DNA of 64,000 nucleotides from Oscillospiraceae bacterium (GTDB lineage: Bacteria > Bacillota > Clostridia > Oscillospirales > CAG-272). The stretch covers positions 1-64,000 of the forward strand of contig SVTR01000007.1 of NCBI GenBank assembly GCA_015063685.1. Direction: 5' to 3'. Below the pieces are notes generated by a model. The model did not search any database, was not told the origin of the DNA, and saw only the letters and a program-made list of their open reading frames with translations. Below are positions 8,451 through 17,269 of this stretch, piece after piece. Made by a program: the position numbers and the translations under genes. Within the stretch, counting starts at the first letter, position 1. Each line of letters opens with the position of its first letter.

Positions 8451-9860
8451 TTATGGCCGCCGGCTTTTTTTCAAAGAGCGGAACTTTTTGTTCCGGCGCT
8501 TCGGTGGATGGTAAGTCTCCCTGGTAGTGTAGCGGCGGCCGGGGCCGGTGGTATACTTCAGATAAATAACCAGCAAGATCACGAACACCACCGCGGTGAT
8601 CACGAAGGCACGACTGCAAAGATATCCCTTGAAGCGATCCATCGCATTCAAAAATCCGTTTCTCTCAAAGGCTTCCTTCACTACAACGGGAGACGAGCCG
8701 ATCACTGCTCCGCCGTAGGTCACGGTCACGGTGCCTACGGTCTGCCCTTCCTTCAAGGGTGCTGTCAGTCCTCCGTCGGTCAGGTGATAGTCCAGCGACA
8801 CTTGGGTGGCAAGGTCCGCGTGGGTAGGCAGGTAGACCCGCAGGTCGGTAGGAACAAAGAGATCTGTTTGACTCCTGCTGGTACCCGTCATGGCAACAGA
8901 CAGGGTGTCCAACGCCTCAGTCGCAGGTAGGACGGTACGGTAACCGTAGCTTCGTCCTGCCCAACTGAGGAGGCGATTGGTATAGGCATAGGCGGGAATG
9001 GTCTCTCCTACGGCCACGTCCGTGCCGTTCATGACCACAGACAGATTGGCGGCGCCGTCCTTCTCCCACAGGGTGACCACACACCAGCCGCCCTCGTCGG
9101 TCATACCCGCGTTGATACCGCGGCACCAGCCGTTGTAATACTGTCCGCCCGTATCCGACACCAAAGCGTGGCGGTTAGAAATAGTTCGAGCCTCCGAAGC
9201 ATTGGTAGCGGCGATGACGTGGGCATGGGTAGAGATCAGAGTCATAAACAGCTCATTCTTCATAGCTTCGCAGGCGATGAGCGCGGTGTCGCGGGCTGTG
9301 GTGACCATTTCGGGGTGATGCAAGCCGGTGGGATTCCGATACACCGTATGGTCTGCACCGATTCGTTTGGCCTCTTGGTTCATCATATCCACGAAGGCAT
9401 CCACCGATCCGGCAGACAGAAAAGCCACGACACAGGCGGCATCGTTGTAGCTTCCGCAAACGGCAGCCATCAGAAGATCCGAGATCTTCAGAAGCTCTCC
9501 GGGAACAAGACCCAAACTGCGCCCTGCCGAGCCTGCCAGCATGGGTGCGGTGATCTCCACCGTCTCCTCCGCGCGGCTCTCCAGCGTCCGACAGGCCAAA
9601 AGGCCCGTCATGATCTTGGCGGCAGAGGCGGGATAGATGACCTCGTCGGCTTGCTTTTCATATAGGGTCAGCTGATTTTCCAGATTCAAAAGATAAACCG
9701 AGCCCACGCGGCTCTCCTCGGGCGGCGCTTCGGCAGATGACCAGGCGTCTTCCGCGCCGTAGGCCGGTATGATACTGCTCACCGTCAGTAAAATGAGCAA
9801 AAGAAAAAGGATGCCGCCCCGCAGGTTGGCAAAAAGACGGGATCTTTTAACGTCCACCAC
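8451..9860 (-). CDS. D-alanyl-D-alanine carboxypeptidase family (S11) protein, KTG motif altered
   Basis: 469 residues starting with GTG at 9860, 6 bases after AAAGGAG. It has a signal peptide (residues 1-36), an S11 domain of about 230 residues, a second beta domain and a C-terminal transmembrane helix followed by a strongly basic tail. That is the layout of DacA/DacF-type low-molecular-weight penicillin-binding proteins, which trim the terminal D-Ala of peptidoglycan stems. The nucleophile motif SAAK (Ser79, Lys82) and the SYN motif (137-139) are intact. The third motif, normally KTG, reads Asn-Ala-Gly (250-252), so the substrate-binding lysine is missing. It may be inactive or altered. The nearby site-2 protease suggests a possible sporulation link. 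Confidence 0.86.
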   Translation of the reverse strand: MVDVKRSRLFANLRGGILFLLLILLTVSSIIPAYGAEDAWSSAEAPPEESRVGSVYLLNLENQLTLYEKQADEVIYPASAAKIMTGLLACRTLESRAEETVEITAPMLAGSAGRSLGLVPGELLKISDLLMAAVCGSYNDAACVVAFLSAGSVDAFVDMMNQEAKRIGADHTVYRNPTGLHHPEMVTTARDTALIACEAMKNELFMTLISTHAHVIAATNASEARTISNRHALVSDTGGQYYNGWCRGINAGMTDEGGWCVVTLWEKDGAANLSVVMNGTDVAVGETIPAYAYTNRLLSWAGRSYGYRTVLPATEALDTLSVAMTGTSRSQTDLFVPTDLRVYLPTHADLATQVSLDYHLTDGGLTAPLKEGQTVGTVTVTYGGAVIGSSPVVVKEAFERNGFLNAMDRFKGYLCSRAFVITAVVFVILLVIYLKYTTGPGRRYTTRETYHPPKRRNKKFRSLKKSRRP

Positions 9861-9916
9861 GGAGTGCTCCTTTCATTAGATATTTTGGAGATGTCCTTTG
9901 GTTTTTGCTGAGCTTT

Positions 9917-9973
9917 GAGTGGTACACCGATCCGTCCCGCCACTACGGAAGGACGCGCGGCGGTGTACCGCTC
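9917..9973 (-). terminator. long imperfect hairpin downstream of dnaJ-like gene
   Basis: GAG-T-GGTACACCG (9917-9929) pairs with CGGTGTACC-G-CTC (9961-9973), and the loop contains a smaller GTCC/GGAC stem. It begins 10 bases past the stop of the DnaJ-like gene. There is no U-run, so it may be an intrinsic terminator of weak type or an RNA 3'-end structure. Confidence 0.45.
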
Positions 9974-9982
9974 TCAAGGTTC

Positions 9983-10588
9983 TCAACAGCAATCACACAG
10001 GCAGTCCAGGCATACAAGCGCCGTACAGATATCGCAGATGGAGCAGGACGAGCCCTGGGTATTGTTGAAGCCGCCACTCTGGGCACTGCGGGCACGTTGC
10101 TGGGCGTTGCGGTATTCCGTATTATTGGGATCCATGGCGCAGGCCGTGTCAAAATAATGCTGGGCGTCCACATAGTATCCGCGGTTGGCGCAGACGCAAC
10201 CCATAAGGAAGTGCCACTCTGCCGCTCTGTCGGCCTCGGGCACTGACATGAGCATCTGCTCAGCCTCGCCCACGCGACGGGCATTGATGAGCTGACGCAC
10301 CTGAACGTAGAAGGGTGTGCTACCCTGCCCCTGAGCATATCCGCTACCGTAGTCAGTACCCTGGTTGTAGCCCCGGTTATTTTGATTGGAGCCACCGCCG
10401 GCACGCATCTGCTGGATCTCCTCGTAGGCGGCGTTGACCTCCTTCATTTTTTCCTCGGCCAAATCGGAAAGGTCACTGTCCCGGTATTTATCGGGGTGGT
10501 ACTTGCGCGCCAGGTTTCGGTACGCTTTCTTGATCTCATCATCGCTGGCGTTGGGATCTACGCCGAGCACCTCGTAGGGATTCTTCAT
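9983..10588 (-). CDS. J-domain protein with cysteine-rich tail
   Basis: 201 residues. Residues 1-70 are a J domain with HPD at 31-33, the signature that stimulates DnaK ATPase. Residues 110-165 look like TPR-type helical repeats. The last 20 residues hold eight cysteines (Cys-x2-Cys-x2-Cys and a CLCDCC end), suggesting metal or disulfide chemistry. It lacks the G/F region and zinc finger of true DnaJ, so it is a specialised co-chaperone. Its ATG overlaps the stop of the DUF5685 gene by four bases (ATGA), indicating coupled translation and a shared job. Confidence 0.85.
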   Translation of the reverse strand: MKNPYEVLGVDPNASDDEIKKAYRNLARKYHPDKYRDSDLSDLAEEKMKEVNAAYEEIQQMRAGGGSNQNNRGYNQGTDYGSGYAQGQGSTPFYVQVRQLINARRVGEAEQMLMSVPEADRAAEWHFLMGCVCANRGYYVDAQHYFDTACAMDPNNTEYRNAQQRARSAQSGGFNNTQGSSCSICDICTALVCLDCLCDCC

Positions 10589-11511
10589 GTCTGATCACCT
10601 TTCGTTTTATGTTCTTGATTCAAATGTTTCCTTTTTTCTTGGCATTGCTCGTCGGGGTACAACACCCGATGAGCGGCGGCGGGCATACCCAAATAGAGGA
10701 TATTTCGGAGAGTCCCCCAAAGATTTTGCCCGTCTGTCTGCCCGGGATCCAGAAGATCCAAAGCGGATTCCACCGCCACCAGCTCTGCCCGCAACGCGTT
10801 GGTGAGATCGATCCGGCGGGTATCGGTCATCTCTCCGCCCTGCCACAGACAATCAAAGGGATTGTATCTTCCCTTCGCCCGATCTTCCTCATAATCGTCG
10901 ATGGCATCGATCAGATAGATCCATCGGCCAACATGGTGCCCCAGGGTATGTCCGATCCGGGCGGCGGTTCCATCCAAGCCATGAGAAACAAGCTCAGCCA
11001 TCACGCCTCCGAAAAGCTCGGCGGGACGGTCTACCGACGGCAGGTGTGCGGCTTCCAGATCCGACAGGGCTTTCATGGCATCCGAGACTCGACGATCCAG
11101 GTCACTATATCCCACCTTAAGGGCGCGGCGGCGAAGAGATTTCACATAGGGCGTAGCCAGGCCGGCCCTCAGGCGGCGAGCGCCTTTTTCGTCGTTGCGG
11201 TCGTCTTTGATCTTGTGATAAGCCAGGATGGCGGAGGTATAGGCACAGTAGGTCAGCGCGTCATTAGGCTCGGCCATGGCCTTTTTCTTCATAGGATGAA
11301 GCGCGCACCGATGGGGAGTGAGGGTCACGTCCTGTCCAGTCAACGCCAGGCGAAGCAGGGCCAAAAAGGTAAAATCATAGGACAGAGTCAGGCGCGAGCA
11401 CTGCCCTGTACACTTCCCCATGGTACGGCAGAGGCCGCAGTATACGCCGCGGTAGTATTCCTGCTCACGAACCTTGAGTTCCGGTGCGTGAGCCTTGACG
11501 TAGCCGTACAT
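10585..11511 (-). CDS. DUF5685 family protein
   Basis: 308 residues from the ATG at 11511, which follows GGGGAGGG; an upstream ATG (11526) lies before this ribosome site. The N-terminus MYGYVK...[10 protein letters not shown] is typical of DUF5685. Cysteines cluster near residues 25-40 (YCGLC, KC, QC) in a pattern that could bind metal. The rest is mostly helical with no known catalytic signature. No membrane segment. It is followed by the overlapping J-domain gene, so it is a plausible client or partner of that co-chaperone. Family function is unknown. Confidence 0.83.
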   Translation of the reverse strand: MYGYVKAHAPELKVREQEYYRGVYCGLCRTMGKCTGQCSRLTLSYDFTFLALLRLALTGQDVTLTPHRCALHPMKKKAMAEPNDALTYCAYTSAILAYHKIKDDRNDEKGARRLRAGLATPYVKSLRRRALKVGYSDLDRRVSDAMKALSDLEAAHLPSVDRPAELFGGVMAELVSHGLDGTAARIGHTLGHHVGRWIYLIDAIDDYEEDRAKGRYNPFDCLWQGGEMTDTRRIDLTNALRAELVAVESALDLLDPGQTDGQNLWGTLRNILYLGMPAAAHRVLYPDEQCQEKRKHLNQEHKTKGDQT

Positions 11512-11535
11512 GCAATCCCTCCCCATACTAAATCT

Positions 11536-11563
11536 ATTATATCATATCAAATAATCCGGTAAA
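11536..11563 (-). promoter_or_regulatory. promoter of the DUF5685-dnaJ operon
   Basis: TATAAT (11536-11541) has a weaker TTTACC (11558-11563) 16 bases upstream. Confidence 0.55.
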
Positions 11564-11634
11564 TTGCAAGGCTAAATTGTAAATTTTAAGTGATTTTTCA
11601 ATGGTTTTTCCATGATGATCAAAAGGGCGTCTCT

Positions 11635-11674
11635 AAAAAAAGGATCGGCAGCATCGAGCGTCCGATCCTTTTTT
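11635..11674. terminator. bidirectional terminator of mgtE
   Basis: GGATCGG (11642-11648) pairs with CCGATCC (11662-11668), flanked by seven A and six T. It works in both directions; the gene that needs it is mgtE (-). Confidence 0.88.
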
Positions 11675-11678
11675 ATGA

Positions 11679-13412
11679 TCATGCGTGCATGACAAGGGTA
11701 GCCACCCCGACGTAGATCAGAATGGTCAGGGTATCCACCACGGTGGTGATGAAGGGACTGGCCATCACGGCGGGGTCAAGTCCCACCCGTTTGGCACCAA
11801 TGGGAAGTAAAACGCCCATGATCTTGGCCAGGATCACCGCTGACAGCATAGTCAGGCAAACGGTGAGAGTGGCCTCTACGTTGGTCATGGTGAAATCCAG
11901 GCGGAAGTCCACCAGCATGGTCTTGATAAAGCAGGCGGCGGCTACGGTGACACCGCAAACAAAAGCCACACGGATCTCTTTCCACAGCACCCGTAAAACG
12001 TCCCGCATCTCGATCTCTCCAAGGGAAAGTCCACGGATGATGGTGGCTGAGGTCTGTCCGCTGGCGTTACCGCCCGTACCTGTCAGCATGGGCACAAACA
12101 CGGCCAAGCTGACCGTGGCGGCATCCAGCACCGTCTCAAACCGCGCCAAAATGGTACTGGTAAAGGTAGCGGAAAGCATCAAAAGCAGAAGCCAGGGCAC
12201 ACGCTTGCGCCAGGTCTCCCACACGCCTGTCTTGAGGTAGGGCTTATCGGTAGGTGAAATAGCCGCCATTTTTTCGATATCCTCGGTGGCCTCGTCTTCC
12301 ATGACCACCATGGCATCGTCAACCGTGACGAGACCCACGAGACGGCGCTCGCCGTCCACGATGGGCAGAGCCAGCATACCGTACTTGGAAATGGTCTGGG
12401 CTACCGTCTCTCGGTCGTCCAAGGTGGAGGCGCAGATGACGTCGGGATCCATGATGTCCTCAATGATCTCGTCATCATCGGCAAACAACAGGGCACGGAG
12501 AGGCACGATACCGTGAAGCACGCGGGATCGGTCGGTAACGTAGGCTACGTAGACCGTTTCGCTATCCACGCCTCTTTTGCGGATGTGGCTGATGGCCTCG
12601 GCGCAGGTCATGGTACGGCGCAGGGAGATAAACTCGGCGGTCATGATACTGCCCGCGCTATCCTCGGGATAGGAGAGGAAGCGGTTGATACCCGATCTGG
12701 TCTCCTTGGTGGCGCTTCTCATGATCCGATGCACCATGTTGGCGGGAAGCTCCTCCACAAGGTCTACGGCATCGTCCAACGCCAGGTCCTCCAGGATGAC
12801 CGAGATCTCTCGGTCTGTCATGGCGGAGATGATGCGCTCCTGCACGTCGCTGTCCAGCTCAGCAAAAACGTCGGCGGCGGTATCCTTTTTCAGGAGCTTG
12901 AACACGGCAGGGATACGGGTCTCAGGCAACTCGTTGAAGAAATCCGCCGCGTCAACGGGGTTGATATCCTCCATTTCGGTGCGGAAATCCGTATAATGCT
13001 TGCTATCCAGCATTTCAATGAGCTCCTCGAACTTACCCGTGATCTCACGGGTACGGAGCTCGGTCATGGTTTCGGGCTCTTCCTCCTCATCGTCTTCCTC
13101 GGCTTCTTCGTCGGATCCGGAAGAGATTTCGGGAGCTTCCTCCGTTTCCTGTGCCGCATCCAAGGCGGCCTCCAGGGCGTCGAAGGCCTCCAAGCCCTCG
13201 TCATCGTCGTAAATATCGTCGTCGCTGATCTCCTCGGGATCGATCTCCAAGGATAAATCTTTTTCGGTTTGGGATTCCTCAGTCTGCGAGGGACGGGTAC
13301 TCCCGGGGTGCTCCCGCCTGCCCTGATCCGGCTCCTCCGGCAGAACAAGCTTTTCCTCATCGGCTTCGGCCTTTGCTTCGTCGCGGCGAGCTTCTTCGTC
13401 GTTTCTGTTCAT
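11679..13412 (-). CDS. mgtE: magnesium transporter MgtE with long acidic N-terminal extension
   Basis: 577 residues, longer than the usual ~450. Residues 1-115 are an extra, highly acidic, probably disordered segment rich in Glu/Asp. Then follow the helical MgtE N domain (~125-230), paired CBS domains (~255-375) that sense cytosolic magnesium, and a five-helix membrane domain (~400-577) containing GTGGNASGQ and a pore Asp region (GLDPAVMASP). It imports Mg2+. GGGAGGG precedes the ATG at 13412. The leader from the promoter at 13476-13504 is only about 60 bases and has a single hairpin, too short for an M-box magnesium riboswitch. Confidence 0.95.
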   Translation of the reverse strand: MNRNDEEARRDEAKAEADEEKLVLPEEPDQGRREHPGSTRPSQTEESQTEKDLSLEIDPEEISDDDIYDDDEGLEAFDALEAALDAAQETEEAPEISSGSDEEAEEDDEEEEPETMTELRTREITGKFEELIEMLDSKHYTDFRTEMEDINPVDAADFFNELPETRIPAVFKLLKKDTAADVFAELDSDVQERIISAMTDREISVILEDLALDDAVDLVEELPANMVHRIMRSATKETRSGINRFLSYPEDSAGSIMTAEFISLRRTMTCAEAISHIRKRGVDSETVYVAYVTDRSRVLHGIVPLRALLFADDDEIIEDIMDPDVICASTLDDRETVAQTISKYGMLALPIVDGERRLVGLVTVDDAMVVMEDEATEDIEKMAAISPTDKPYLKTGVWETWRKRVPWLLLLMLSATFTSTILARFETVLDAATVSLAVFVPMLTGTGGNASGQTSATIIRGLSLGEIEMRDVLRVLWKEIRVAFVCGVTVAAACFIKTMLVDFRLDFTMTNVEATLTVCLTMLSAVILAKIMGVLLPIGAKRVGLDPAVMASPFITTVVDTLTILIYVGVATLVMHA

Positions 13413-13436
13413 CGGTGCACCCTCCCTTCTTCATAT

Positions 13437-13468
13437 TATACGGCATAGGATATAGTATGTGCCGTATA
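13437..13468 (-). promoter_or_regulatory. hairpin in the mgtE 5' leader
   Basis: TATACGGCA and TGCCGTATA (arms 13437-13445 and 13460-13468) form a 9-bp stem between the promoter and the ribosome site. It could be an operator or an RNA stem affecting mRNA stability or translation; function not known. Confidence 0.45.
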
Positions 13469-13475
13469 CAGGGAA

Positions 13476-13504
13476 AGTATACCACACATGCGTTATTTTG
13501 TCAA
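13476..13504 (-). promoter_or_regulatory. promoter of mgtE
   Basis: TTGACA (13499-13504), 17 bases, TATACT (13476-13481) with a TGG extended -10. Confidence 0.82.
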
Positions 13505-13631
13505 CCGTATTTGACTCGTTTTGTCAAATTTCTTTGAAATTTTCCGAAATTTCAAAATTGTATTGAGTTTTTGTGCTCATTATGGCGTTTTTCGTCTCCA
13601 ATCGCTTGATTTCTCAATTTTTGATGATATC

Positions 13632-13665
13632 AAAAATCCGCAGAAAGCGGAAAACCTCTGCGGAT
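13632..13665 (-). terminator. terminator of the DUF4364-sfsA operon
   Basis: ATCCGCAGA (13636-13644) pairs with TCTGCGGAT (13657-13665); read on the minus strand the stem is followed by TTTT. It sits 16 bases past the sfsA stop. Confidence 0.78.
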
Positions 13666-13680
13666 GATAAGGTATTCATA

Positions 13681-14379
13681 TCAGAGCTTGACAGGCACAG
13701 GGGCATCGGCAACCACCGTGTCGGGGGTGACGGTACAATCCACCGCCAGCACGGTAACTCCTCCATGGGCCGCCTCACGCAATGCTTGGGCAAAGGCGGG
13801 GTGGGTCTCCTCATTCGGAGAGAAACGGGTGACTCCCTTCATTTGAATCACAAAAAGGACAATTGCGCCGTATCCTTCCGAAATACAGCGGGTAAGCCCC
13901 CGTAGGTGCTTGATGCCGCGCTCGGTGGGCGCATCGGGAAACAGGGCGATACCGTCCCGCTCCAGAGTCACGCCCTTGACCTCCACAAAGGTAGTTTTGC
14001 CGTTATCCTCCACCCAAAGATCGAAGCGGGAGTCCCCGTGGGTGACTTCCCTTCTGATCACGGCATCGGCAGAAAAAAGTCCCGACACGGTCAGATATTC
14101 GGCGGCAATGGCGTTGGGCAGTTGGGAATCCATGTTAATGAGAACCGTCTCCCCATTCGGGCGTTTCTTTTCCACGGCCACCAGGTCATAGGCGGTTTTT
14201 CGGGTAGGATTTTCCGCGCAAGCCAGGTAAACTGTAACGCCGGGGATCAGCAGCTCGCGGCAACGGCCTGTATTTTTGACGTGGACGGTTTCCTCCCTTC
14301 CCTCCAGCAGAACCTTGGCAATAAAACGGTTAGGGCGGGAGAGAAAGACGGCAGGAATCACGTGTTGATAAGCCTTCAT
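13681..14379 (-). CDS. sfsA: SfsA family protein (sugar fermentation stimulation)
   Basis: 232 residues, full length for the family. The N-terminal half contains the conserved VHVKNTGRCREL block of an OB-like domain, and the C-terminal half carries the nuclease-like core with D...FVEVKGVTL that relates SfsA to PD-(D/E)XK folds. In E. coli it was linked to maltose metabolism as a DNA-binding factor; its true biochemical role is unsettled. The ATG lies one base after the stop of the DUF4364 gene (TGAAATG), so the two are translationally coupled. Cytoplasmic. Confidence 0.92.
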   Translation of the reverse strand: MKAYQHVIPAVFLSRPNRFIAKVLLEGREETVHVKNTGRCRELLIPGVTVYLACAENPTRKTAYDLVAVEKKRPNGETVLINMDSQLPNAIAAEYLTVSGLFSADAVIRREVTHGDSRFDLWVEDNGKTTFVEVKGVTLERDGIALFPDAPTERGIKHLRGLTRCISEGYGAIVLFVIQMKGVTRFSPNEETHPAFAQALREAAHGGVTVLAVDCTVTPDTVVADAPVPVKL

Positions 14380-14380
14380 T

Positions 14381-14935
14381 TCAGTTCAAAAGGTAGTCCA
14401 CGTTACCGGACAGGAGGGCTGTGATACCCTTGTACACGTTTTCGGGACGGGCTCTAAACCGCTCTGCCATATGCTCGGCGCGAAGCTGACTGTCCACCCA
14501 CAGCGTCACGTCCATCAGGGACACGCCCTGCTCTGTGACCTTCAGATGGAGATGATAGCCCACCCCCTCGGAGTTTTTTTCAATGTGGCTGGAGATCTTT
14601 ACCCCGCGGCGCTTGAAGTCGAGATATCTGAGGGCAGTGCCCAAACTCTCGTCAAGAATGGAGGGCAACAGATCGCTGCGCATGGATTCGGCCACGCAGA
14701 TGCCTTTTGCGGTGGGAATATAGCGATCCTCCCCCCGCTCGTTTTTGTCGATGGCCTCCAGGAGTCCGTCATCCAGCATTTCGTGGAAGGCCTCTGCCAG
14801 GTCAAGATAGGCCACGTAGTCTGTGTGCATGACCATCTCACCCAGGGTGATGTAATCCAGCGGTATATGAACATTCTGCATGAGATACAGAACGAAAATC
14901 TTGACGTTGCGCTTGCTTCCGATGGGAGAACCCAT
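14381..14935 (-). CDS. DUF4364 family winged-helix-like protein
   Basis: 184 residues. The first ~75 residues (KIFVLYLMQNV...ITLGEM...Y.DLAEAFHEMLDDGLLE) look like a winged helix, as found in DUF4364 proteins of Clostridia. The C-terminal half is beta-rich. No catalytic motif. AGGAGG precedes the ATG. It is likely a DNA-binding regulator, but its target is unknown. It shares an operon with sfsA and its extended -10 promoter is divergent from that of hom. Confidence 0.85.
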   Translation of the reverse strand: MGSPIGSKRNVKIFVLYLMQNVHIPLDYITLGEMVMHTDYVAYLDLAEAFHEMLDDGLLEAIDKNERGEDRYIPTAKGICVAESMRSDLLPSILDESLGTALRYLDFKRRGVKISSHIEKNSEGVGYHLHLKVTEQGVSLMDVTLWVDSQLRAEHMAERFRARPENVYKGITALLSGNVDYLLN

Positions 14936-14967
14936 ATATTTTATCCTCCTGCGCTGCTTTTTTTAAA

Positions 14968-14996
14968 ATTATAACATATTCTTTGAAAATTTTCAA
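14968..14996 (-). promoter_or_regulatory. promoter of the DUF4364-sfsA operon
   Basis: TTGAAA (14991-14996), 17 bases, TATAAT (14968-14973) with a TGT extended -10. Confidence 0.75.
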
Positions 14997-15004
14997 TAAT
15001 TTTG

Positions 15005-15034
15005 TTTGCATTTTTCGAGGTTTTGTGGTATGAT
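15005..15034 (+). promoter_or_regulatory. promoter of hom
   Basis: TTTGCA (15005-15010), 18 bases, TATGAT (15029-15034) with a TGG extended -10. It lies about 10 bases from the divergent promoter of the DUF4364 gene, so the two -35 regions nearly abut. Confidence 0.65.
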
Positions 15035-15088
15035 ATAAGACGTATTTATATACCGTGGCTAATTTCACCCCGAAAGGAAGATACACCT

Positions 15089-16306
15089 ATGATCAAAATC
15101 GCAATTTTAGGCTTTGGCGTGGTCGGCAGCGGCACCGCCGAGGTACTCACCGAAAACAAGGCCATCATTGAGAGAAAGGTCGGACAGCCCTTCGACATCA
15201 AATACATTCTCGACCTCAGAGACTTCCCCGACAGTCCCTTTGCGGACAAGGTCATTCATGACTTCAAAATCATTGTGGATGATCCCGAGGTCTCCCTGGT
15301 GGCTGAGATGATGGGCGGCTCTCACCCCGCTTACGATTTCACCAAGGCTTGTCTGGAAGCAGGCAAGAGTGTGGTCACATCCAACAAGGAGGTGGTGGCC
15401 AACTTCGGCACCGAGCTTCTTGCCATCGCCAAGGCACACGGCGTGTCCTACGAGTTTGAGGCCAGCGTGGGCGGCGGTATTCCCATCATCCGTCCCATGA
15501 ACCAGGATCTGTCCTCCAACAACATCACCGCCGTCAACGGCATTCTCAACGGTACCACCAACTATATCCTTACCAAGATGGAGACCGAGGGCACGCCCTT
15601 CGCTGAAGTCCTGAAGGACGCCCAGAAAAAGGGCTATGCCGAGGCCAACCCCACCGCCGACGTGGAGGGCTTGGACGCCGCCCGAAAGATCGTTATTCTG
15701 GCGGCCATGGCATTCGGCAAGCGCATCGATCCTAATACCATTCCCTGCGAGGGCATCACCAAGATCACGGTGGAGGATATGGAGACCGCCCGTGAGCTGG
15801 GCTATGCCATCAAGCTCATCGGCCATACCGAGAAAAAGGACGGCAAGATCCTATGTATGGTTTCACCCCGTCTGGTGTCTCAGTACACCCCCCTGTCGGG
15901 TGTCAGCGACGTGTTCAACGGTATTCTTGTGGATGCCGATATGGTGGGACAGGTCATGTTCTACGGCCCCGGCGCAGGCAAGCTGCCTACCGCCAGCGCT
16001 GTGGTGGCTGATATGATTGACATCATGGAGCATACTCCTGCCAACATCAAGGCGCCCCTCTGGACGGATGCCGCTTCCGAGGACGTCATGGACTTCGGTA
16101 CCTACACCTGCAAGAATCTGGTGGTTCTGGACGCGCCTCTGTCTGCCGCCGATGAGCTGTCCTCTGTCTTTGGCGCCAAGCAGTTCCACGGTCGCAACGG
16201 CCGCTTGGCTATGATCACCGATGCGCTTTCCGAGGACGCTATGAACGAGCTTCTTTCCAAGGTGGGTGAGACTTACCCCGTCATTACCCGCATCCGACTT
16301 CTTTGA
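15089..16306 (+). CDS. hom: homoserine dehydrogenase
   Basis: 405 residues from the ATG at 15089, with AAAGGAAG upstream. The NAD(P)-binding Rossmann motif GFGVVGSG is at residues 8-15. The catalytic domain contains GGIPIIRPM, the LNGTTNYIL block and the conserved Lys/Asp/Glu residues of the family. It reduces aspartate semialdehyde to homoserine on the way to threonine and methionine. The C-terminal region after about residue 340 is short for an ACT domain, so feedback control by threonine may be weak or absent. A membrane-protein gene follows after 34 bases. Confidence 0.95.
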   Translation: MIKIAILGFGVVGSGTAEVLTENKAIIERKVGQPFDIKYILDLRDFPDSPFADKVIHDFKIIVDDPEVSLVAEMMGGSHPAYDFTKACLEAGKSVVTSNKEVVANFGTELLAIAKAHGVSYEFEASVGGGIPIIRPMNQDLSSNNITAVNGILNGTTNYILTKMETEGTPFAEVLKDAQKKGYAEANPTADVEGLDAARKIVILAAMAFGKRIDPNTIPCEGITKITVEDMETARELGYAIKLIGHTEKKDGKILCMVSPRLVSQYTPLSGVSDVFNGILVDADMVGQVMFYGPGAGKLPTASAVVADMIDIMEHTPANIKAPLWTDAASEDVMDFGTYTCKNLVVLDAPLSAADELSSVFGAKQFHGRNGRLAMITDALSEDAMNELLSKVGETYPVITRIRLL

Positions 16307-16340
16307 TCTGATCCTGTATCATTGAAGGAGAAAACAAGCT

Positions 16341-17195
16341 ATGGCTTTCAACCCGAGAAATAAGAAAAAAAGCAACGGAAAGGGCTGTCTGTTTCTGGTG
16401 ATCGGCAGTATCGTGGGCGTTCTGCTTTTGGGCGTGTTCATCGTTCTGACAGGACAACTCACCTCCATGATCATCAACAGCACCATGGCGGGCACCGTGG
16501 GATATGTGATGCTCACCGCCACCGAGCCCTGTATCATGGTAGCTTCCCTGCTTCTGTTTGCCGTGCTGGTCATTCACTATCTTCCCGACCCCGAGGACAT
16601 GGACAAGGGCAAAAAGCCCCTGACCCCCGATGCCCAAGTTCCAAAACGCAAAAAGTTTTTGGGAGCCAAGCTCTCTACCTGGCTGGCCACCCTGGGACTT
16701 GTGCTTTGCGTGGTGCTGACGGCCTTCGTGTCTGCCACCACCTATCGCGCGGTCACCACCGAGGGTGTGCGCACCACGGTCTGCCAGTTCATTACCACTG
16801 ACGAATATCAATGGAAGCAGGTCAGCTCCTATAAAGTGGATTGCGACGAGGAAAAGGGCTTGTCCGTTACCCTGACCATGCGAAACGGCAAGCAGTTTGA
16901 GATCCTGCAAAGCGCCGTTTCCGCCCCTCGTTCCTTCCATGAGGCCTACGACTGCAAGGAGGCCTTCGTTCTGGATCTGGTCACCATGCTGGAGGAAGAA
17001 TATCAGGTCACCCGAAACGTCTCCCACCTGGAGCGCACCAAGGCCTTTTACAAGGACGACGCGGAGCGTTGGACATACGTCAAGGAGCTCATCGGCTATG
17101 AAGAAATCGTATACGATGAGCCCGCCGATACGGACGCTGAAACCGCAGGTGTGACCGAGGCTGTGACTGAGGTAAGCGGAAGCGAAAACCCTTGA
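16341..17195 (+). CDS. membrane protein of unknown function
   Basis: 284 residues, with GAAGGAG before the ATG. A basic N-terminus is followed by hydrophobic segments at about residues 17-37, 50-75 and 110-132, and then an extracytoplasmic domain of about 150 residues ending in an acidic Thr/Glu tail. No family recognised. It probably shares a transcript with hom and ends at the hairpin at 17221-17262. Confidence 0.7.
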   Translation: MAFNPRNKKKSNGKGCLFLVIGSIVGVLLLGVFIVLTGQLTSMIINSTMAGTVGYVMLTATEPCIMVASLLLFAVLVIHYLPDPEDMDKGKKPLTPDAQVPKRKKFLGAKLSTWLATLGLVLCVVLTAFVSATTYRAVTTEGVRTTVCQFITTDEYQWKQVSSYKVDCDEEKGLSVTLTMRNGKQFEILQSAVSAPRSFHEAYDCKEAFVLDLVTMLEEEYQVTRNVSHLERTKAFYKDDAERWTYVKELIGYEEIVYDEPADTDAETAGVTEAVTEVSGSENP

Positions 17196-17220
17196 GTTGT
17201 TTCAATTCATATCAATAGCA

Positions 17221-17262
17221 AAAGGCACCGCCGTGGCTAAGCATGGCGATGCCTTTCCTTTT
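17221..17262. terminator. bidirectional terminator between convergent genes
   Basis: AAAGGCA-C-CGCC pairs with GGCG-A-TGCCTTT; a T-run follows on the + strand. It separates the membrane-protein gene from spoVAE. Confidence 0.8.
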
Positions 17263-17269
17263 TGCGTGT

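Noticed and set aside
11620..11640. MITE remnant beside the mgtE terminator (GGGCGTCTCTAAAA)
   Set aside because: A single half-end without partner or duplication.
13413..13560. M-box (magnesium) riboswitch before mgtE
   Set aside because: The promoter at 13476-13504 leaves only about 60 bases of leader with one hairpin; an M-box needs about 160.
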